64,000 nucleotides of DNA. It comes from Tamarix chinensis (Eukaryota; Streptophyta; Magnoliopsida; Caryophyllales; Tamaricaceae). The stretch covers positions 72,571,152 to 72,635,151 of the forward strand of contig CM060178.1 of the NCBI GenBank assembly GCA_030549775.1, written 5' to 3'. Shown one piece after another: positions 59,219 to 64,000 of this stretch (the stretch's first letter is position 1; each line of letters begins with the position of its first letter). The translations under genes and the position numbers were made by a program. Below the pieces are notes generated by a model, which saw only the letters and a program-made list of their open reading frames with translations, did not search any database and was not told where the DNA came from.

Positions 59219-59790
59219 GTGATAACTGATAAGGAGCAACACAAGCTGCAAGCATACTCTGCACGGCTACACCTACATCTACTGAGATGCGGGCTGCTGA
59301 CGAAACAGCGTACAGCCATGGCGTGTCAGGTCCCGTCGTCCGAGAAGACGGTGGGCTTCACCCGGTTTCTCGTCATCTTCCCCTCATTTACTGCCTTTTC
59401 CGCTGAAATTCAATAAACCTCGGATCCTTACACTAAATCCCTAAACTGCCCCTCCTTCCCATTCTTTATTTCTGTTCGTTACACGCACACTTCGCGCCTT
59501 CGCGGACTCACCGGCACTGCTCGTGGCCCGCTGCTTCATCCTCCCCTCCAATCAAACGCATAAGCTGCCGCGTTTGCTCTTGTTTTAGTACTACTAGCAG
59601 TGGTACGTTCCCTCTTTGTTTTTCTTCTAATACAACTGCTGCTTCCCTCCAAATGAATACCTACTAGGACTGCGTGTGCTGGTCCTCGTAGTATTAATAG
59701 CATTTCTTTAGAGCAGTGTATTAATTTTTGAACGTGTTTGGCCGCGTTTACTTGAAAGTTGGAACATGCGTTCCTCATAAATTTTGCTTC
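59219..59790. other. Unexplained GC-richer island
   Basis: An abrupt change from A/T-only DNA to gene-like composition. Frames at 59219-59416 (+) and 59536-59778 (-) show no recognisable domain. It may be a promoter or first exon of a gene cut off by the repeats at 60 kb, or a captured fragment. Confidence 0.3.
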
Positions 59791-59867
59791 TTTCTATCTT
59801 TCTTTTGCTTTTCTTTTGCCTTTAATTCCAATTTTGAACATCTTATAAACGTCTTTCCTTGTCTAAG

Positions 59868-60124
59868 TATGTGTTTGGCATAATTTGTAAGTTAATTTTT
59901 AGATCATTGACTTGATATTTACTCTTGAGTTTTAATCAAAATATGTTTGATGACCGTATTTTACAATTTATAAGTTAACTTCGAAAAAGTTTTTTTTTAA
60001 AAAAACTATTTTTTAGTTTATCATAAGTTAATTCTTGTAAAAAAAATCTTTTGTAACAATAAAAAATTGTTATAATTTCCTATCATAAAGCTAGTTCAAC
60101 AAGTAGTTATGCCAAATAATTGTA
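59868..60124 (+). mobile_element. MITE-like element, about 257 bp
   Basis: Left end GTGTTTGGCATAATTTGTAA and right end AGTAGTTATGCCAAATAATT form an imperfect inverted repeat, with TAAGTTAATT/AATTAACTTA-like motifs inside. No coding. Target duplication not clear. Confidence 0.6.
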
Positions 60125-60144
60125 GAAACATAACTTATTAGTAT

Positions 60145-63100
60145 TATAACACCCTTATTTTTAATCCTTAAAAAAATTACTTTAGCTGAAACTTATACTA
60201 AGCATAATAGTTGTTACTACAGCATAAATTCAGTCACTGTCTTTACTTCATACCTTTAAAGAAATTTTTAATAATCTTTGGGATTTGTTTGATATTTTTT
60301 TAAATAATTTTTATCTATTAATCTTTCATTTATTAATAATAATTTATAAATTTAAAAAATATTCTTGGACTGCGAGAATTACCTCTTAATCTTCGTTCTT
60401 CAAATTATAATTCTTTTGATAATTTTTCTACTTATTTGAACATTTTAAAAAATTTATTCATATTCTGAGGGTACCTTTTTGTGTCATTTTTTACATTTCT
60501 TGCACTCCATTTTCTTCTCCTCTTCCTTTGCTGCTAAAGACACCCTTACCCCTGCCATACCAGACCTACACACTCCTTTGGCTTGATTGCTGAGTTGATA
60601 TAACTCTTGCACATTCACTATACCTTCTTTTATGACATTTAACTACCTATTCATTTATTCAAGTGTTGAACTCCCCCTCCCTTGGCTGCCTATTTTAGAT
60701 TTACCCCTCCCCTTCTGGGTCATATTGTGTTTCCTTGTTCCCATCAAGTTTCCCCCCTTCCTTAGTTTTCCCCTTATCGCTATCTCATCTCTCATACCTT
60801 CTCGCTTTGTTGCATTTTTGCCGAGTATTCATGTGTTCTTGAGCAAGCATAACCTCCCAACCCCTCATCTTTTCTTCTTGATTCACTTTGTTTCTCCTCT
60901 ATAATCCCTTTTCTCTAGCATCTATTTATTTAAAAAGTAAAGGATGTTAGATTTGTGATTAAATTGTGAAGGTTGTCATCTTTTTCTCCACCTCTTTTAT
61001 CCTCTTATTTTGAAGAGTATACCTTTTTTTTTCTTTAGGATTTTTTTTTATTGTTATCAATTTATATATTTTTGTGAGTATATGTTTTCTTCCACAAATT
61101 TTATAGTGGCCGAAGATTATTCAAGAAGTTCCTGAATTTTAAGGATGGTTCCTTTTATCTTGCCCTAACTTTGATTTAGGTAGATCCAATCAACTCCTTA
61201 GATGTTATAATGTATAGGTGTGAGCATCATAGGTTTTTCAAGTGTAGTATCATTCTAGGTTTTATTTATTGCAAGATTTGTGACTTTTTTTGTTATAATG
61301 TGAAAATATATGAGTTCTGACATTCTAGATGTAATTTACAATTCTAATATCTTGTATGATAATATGTTCATATTTATTTATCATGCATGTATTTACTTGT
61401 ATTTAAATTTGTAATTTTGTACGTGTAATAATAGGTAAAAACATGTTAGTTTTGTTGGTAATTTATGTGGTAGGCTTTCCAGGGATTTTTTTTTATTATC
61501 TTTGTACGATCTATTTCTTGTTGTTCCATGTATCCCATTTCATCCATTTGGTCTTTTACTTAAGTTTCAATATATAATATGTTAGGATTTGAACATGTTT
61601 AGAGTTAGTTATGCACGATTTAATGTGTATGTTTTAGGGGTAATAATGTCATTGTACACGTTTTATGATTGTTTTTCCAGCATGTTTTTAATCGATGCCT
61701 CAATTTATTATATATGTTAAGCATGAAATTATGGTATGTTAGATATTCAAGTTTAGGATTTTATGTGCTTAATATGTCTACATCACGCATAGGGGCAAAA
61801 TAACATTTGTGCCATTTTTGGAATTGCTGGCATTTATGTTCATCTTAAAGTATCATGTTCTCATGTCTTTTAGCCTTTTCATGGGATTTTATAATTATAT
61901 CGATGTTTGAATCTTAATATGGTTAAATTTTGGAGTAATTTGGGTTTGAGGGCATTTTAAGATTTCCGATTAAAATGTATCTGGTATGAAATTATTGGTC
62001 TAAGTTGACTCTAATTGGCTTATAGTTGACACTATTGATTGGCCTTCAAATAATTGGAAATAATATGTGAAAAAAGTTTGAATCATTTTGGATTAAAAAG
62101 TGTTTGGACGTGATGCTTAACCATAGGCCTAGATGGTTTTGAATTGATGTGACCCTTGTGGTCTTTTGAAGATTGAATTGATTTTTGATTTGTTGTAGTG
62201 ATCATTAAGGTCCTTTGGTTTGATTAGATGGTTGCTTTGTTGTAGTGGTCCTTTGATTTGGTTTAACAGATTATGTTTGTGGATCTTTGTATCTTTAGCA
62301 TAATAATTTAAATATAAATAAGATACCAATCATTTAAAGTAAAATATTTGAGTTTGAAAACGAATCTCATGTCTCAGTATGTCATCTAATGTATAGTTGG
62401 ACCTTCAGGTTAAAATAATTATTTCTTCTCTTAGAGATTCATAAACCCTAAAGGAGGTACATGTGCTTAAAGACTTGAGTATTAAGGTTGTGTATACACA
62501 ACTTAGGTTATATGATTTCTTTGACATGACACCATAAGATCAGTAGTTTGATATTTTGATTTTTTTATTCCTAGTGATCATTGTTTTGGATTATAGTTTG
62601 GTTTTATGCTCAAAGATTTGAGCTCACTTGAGTTGAATTGGATTAGAAACCCACCATGATACCTTTTGAATAATTGAAATAGGGTTGTGGTTTAGTGAGT
62701 GTTGAATTTTGTGGTGTTATCAATATACATTATATTAAGTAGTTTGTTGTAAAAAATAAACACTCATTTAAATTGCGGGGTTTTCTTGGTTGAATTTGTT
62801 GCCTTATAGTTGAATTTTATCATATGTTGAGTGTGAGGTGATGTTTATCCTTGGTGGTTTTATTACATGTGATTGTATATTTTACACATGATTCTTACTA
62901 TTGTATGGTTGATCGCAATGTGAACATGTTATGTTTTAGGAGATATTGTGATTTACTTAGTACTATTGAAATAATTACTTTTAGGTTGTTGTAGGTTTTA
63001 GAGGCAGCTTTTAGATTGGGACAGAGTGTTTAGGGTTATTTGATAAATAAATATTGCTTTTTCTTCTTTATTTTGGTTTGTTGTTGGTTTTACCTTGACT

Positions 63101-63184
63101 TTAGATTAAATGCTAATCTCACTTACTTTTTGTATTTGAGCTTTTTTGGCCTTAAGTCCGGCCTTTTATAGGTATGTGTTATAT
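60145..63184 (+). mobile_element. Third long non-coding LTR-like element, decayed
   Basis: The start TATAACACCCTTATTTTTAA resembles TGTAATACCCCGTTTTTAGG of the inner element at 16827. A C/T-rich leader follows at 60480-60900. Three blocks at 61636, 61793 and 61949 (AGGGGtAA.., AGGGGCAAAA.., GAGGGCATTTTAAG) are spaced 156-157 bp, the same order as at 18667, 18810 and 18956, and TAGCCTTTTCATG occurs in both. The right end is uncertain; TGTTATA near 63178 is a candidate. No target duplication was found. Confidence 0.55.
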
Positions 63185-64000
63185 ATTTTTTCATATTTAT
63201 ATCCTTTGTCTTGTATATTATTTTTAATTTTTTTTATCAACATTATTTATTGCATATTATTATTTTTATACATAGGTCACATTATTTTTTATTAAATACT
63301 TAAACAGTCTTAATCTACTACCTTTATTAATTATAGATATCCACTTATATTAAATATATCTTATTAAAATAAAAAATGTTTAAAATTATTAATATACATT
63401 AATTTATTTAACATCGGATAAGTTATTAAATATTATTATTTTAATAATTTTTATGCATAAGTAAGATATACTTATCAAACATTACTACTATTATTTTAAT
63501 TATATTATGATAAAAAAAATAAATATACTAAGTTGACAGTTAATTTATTTTACTGAATAAACGAATTTAGCCAAATTTCTGTCAAGTCAAGTAGGTCTGC
63601 GAGTCAGGACGGGTACAGCGTGCAAAAGCCAAACTCTGTCGCAGTCGTTGCCGATCATTATATTTGCCGTAAACTTCGTAGCAGACTTTTGGGACCCAGC
63701 GGCGTCCTATCGGAGACTGTTATCAATCACCCGTCAGTCAAATCATGCCTATTATCTCTATTCACCCTTTTAATCACCCAAGGCTAGCTACTGGTATGAT
63801 GATTACAGGACTTATAAAAGCAACTTATTTCATCTCATCTCGTATCCAGTAATTCTATATCTAAATTCTAAAATAAAATAAAAAAATAATTTTTTGCTAT
63901 ATATATATATATATGTAGTAATTTTAATTTTTATTAATAATAAAATAATATAAATTAAACATGATACAAAATTAAACAAAAAGCCATTAAAATAAAATAA
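63185..64000. other. Terminal region, AT-rich with one GC-richer block
   Basis: 63560-63760 is GC-richer (GGGACCCAGCGGCGTCC) and is followed by ACTTATAAAAGCAAC near 63808, which could be a TATA box of a plus-strand gene beyond the window. A TA run lies at 63898-63915. No coding sequence is visible. Confidence 0.35.

Noticed and set aside
1..64000. tRNA genes, organellar DNA or a bacterial-type gene cluster
   Set aside because: No full cloverleaf sequence, organellar gene or operon-like order was seen. Only SINE-like pol III boxes and the 5S-like LTR segment occur.

Overview
This 64-kb window is nuclear DNA of a flowering plant, most likely a eudicot. It is AT-rich, its genes have many introns with GT..AG borders, and repeats of plant type fill most of the space: Ty3/gypsy and copia-like LTRs, a Cassandra-type LTR with 5S sequence, Helitron helicase, MULE with OTU domain, plant mobile domain, MITEs and SINEs. 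No bacterial, organellar or CRISPR locus was seen. The species cannot be named from the sequence.

Three host genes look intact. A single-exon PRA1-family membrane protein lies at 5887-6477 (+). A ten-exon protein with two RRM domains lies at 23154-36573 (+); its 831-nt frame stays open although intron 1 holds two opposed solo LTRs and intron 6 holds a 6.3-kb gypsy element. A nine-exon 769-aa kinase with a USP-like N-terminus lies at 40923-44143 (-).

Layout: 1-2.5 kb, decayed Helitron-type helicase next to RPA-like OB-fold relics (-). 2.5-5.4 kb, AT-rich with two old tandem duplications. 5.7-6.7 kb, PRA1 gene. 7.0-7.3 kb, RNase H relic. 8.7-12.3 kb, decayed Ty3/gypsy element (-). 12.34-21.39 kb, two nested very long TG..CA elements without coding sequence, each with its own 5-bp target duplication (ATAAT outer, ACCAT inner) and several tandem arrays. 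23.1-36.6 kb, RRM gene with its insertions. 37-40 kb, AT-rich DNA with a MITE pair. 40.9-44.1 kb, kinase gene. 45.97-47.26 kb, five 250-bp repeats between inverted ends. 48.67-48.97 kb, Cassandra-like solo LTR. 53.2-55.75 kb, MULE relic with a dead OTU protease domain. 56.1-56.8 kb, plant mobile domain relic (-). 57.6-57.8 kb, SINE. 57.9-59.2 kb, A/T-only low-complexity DNA. 60.1-63.2 kb, a third, decayed relative of the long non-coding elements.

The genes do not form a pathway together; the window is three housekeeping or regulatory genes in transposon-rich DNA. I found no convincing new biological system. The most informative structures are the nested solo LTRs with arrays, the intronic inverted LTR pair, the 5S-bearing LTR, and the array bounded by inverted repeats.
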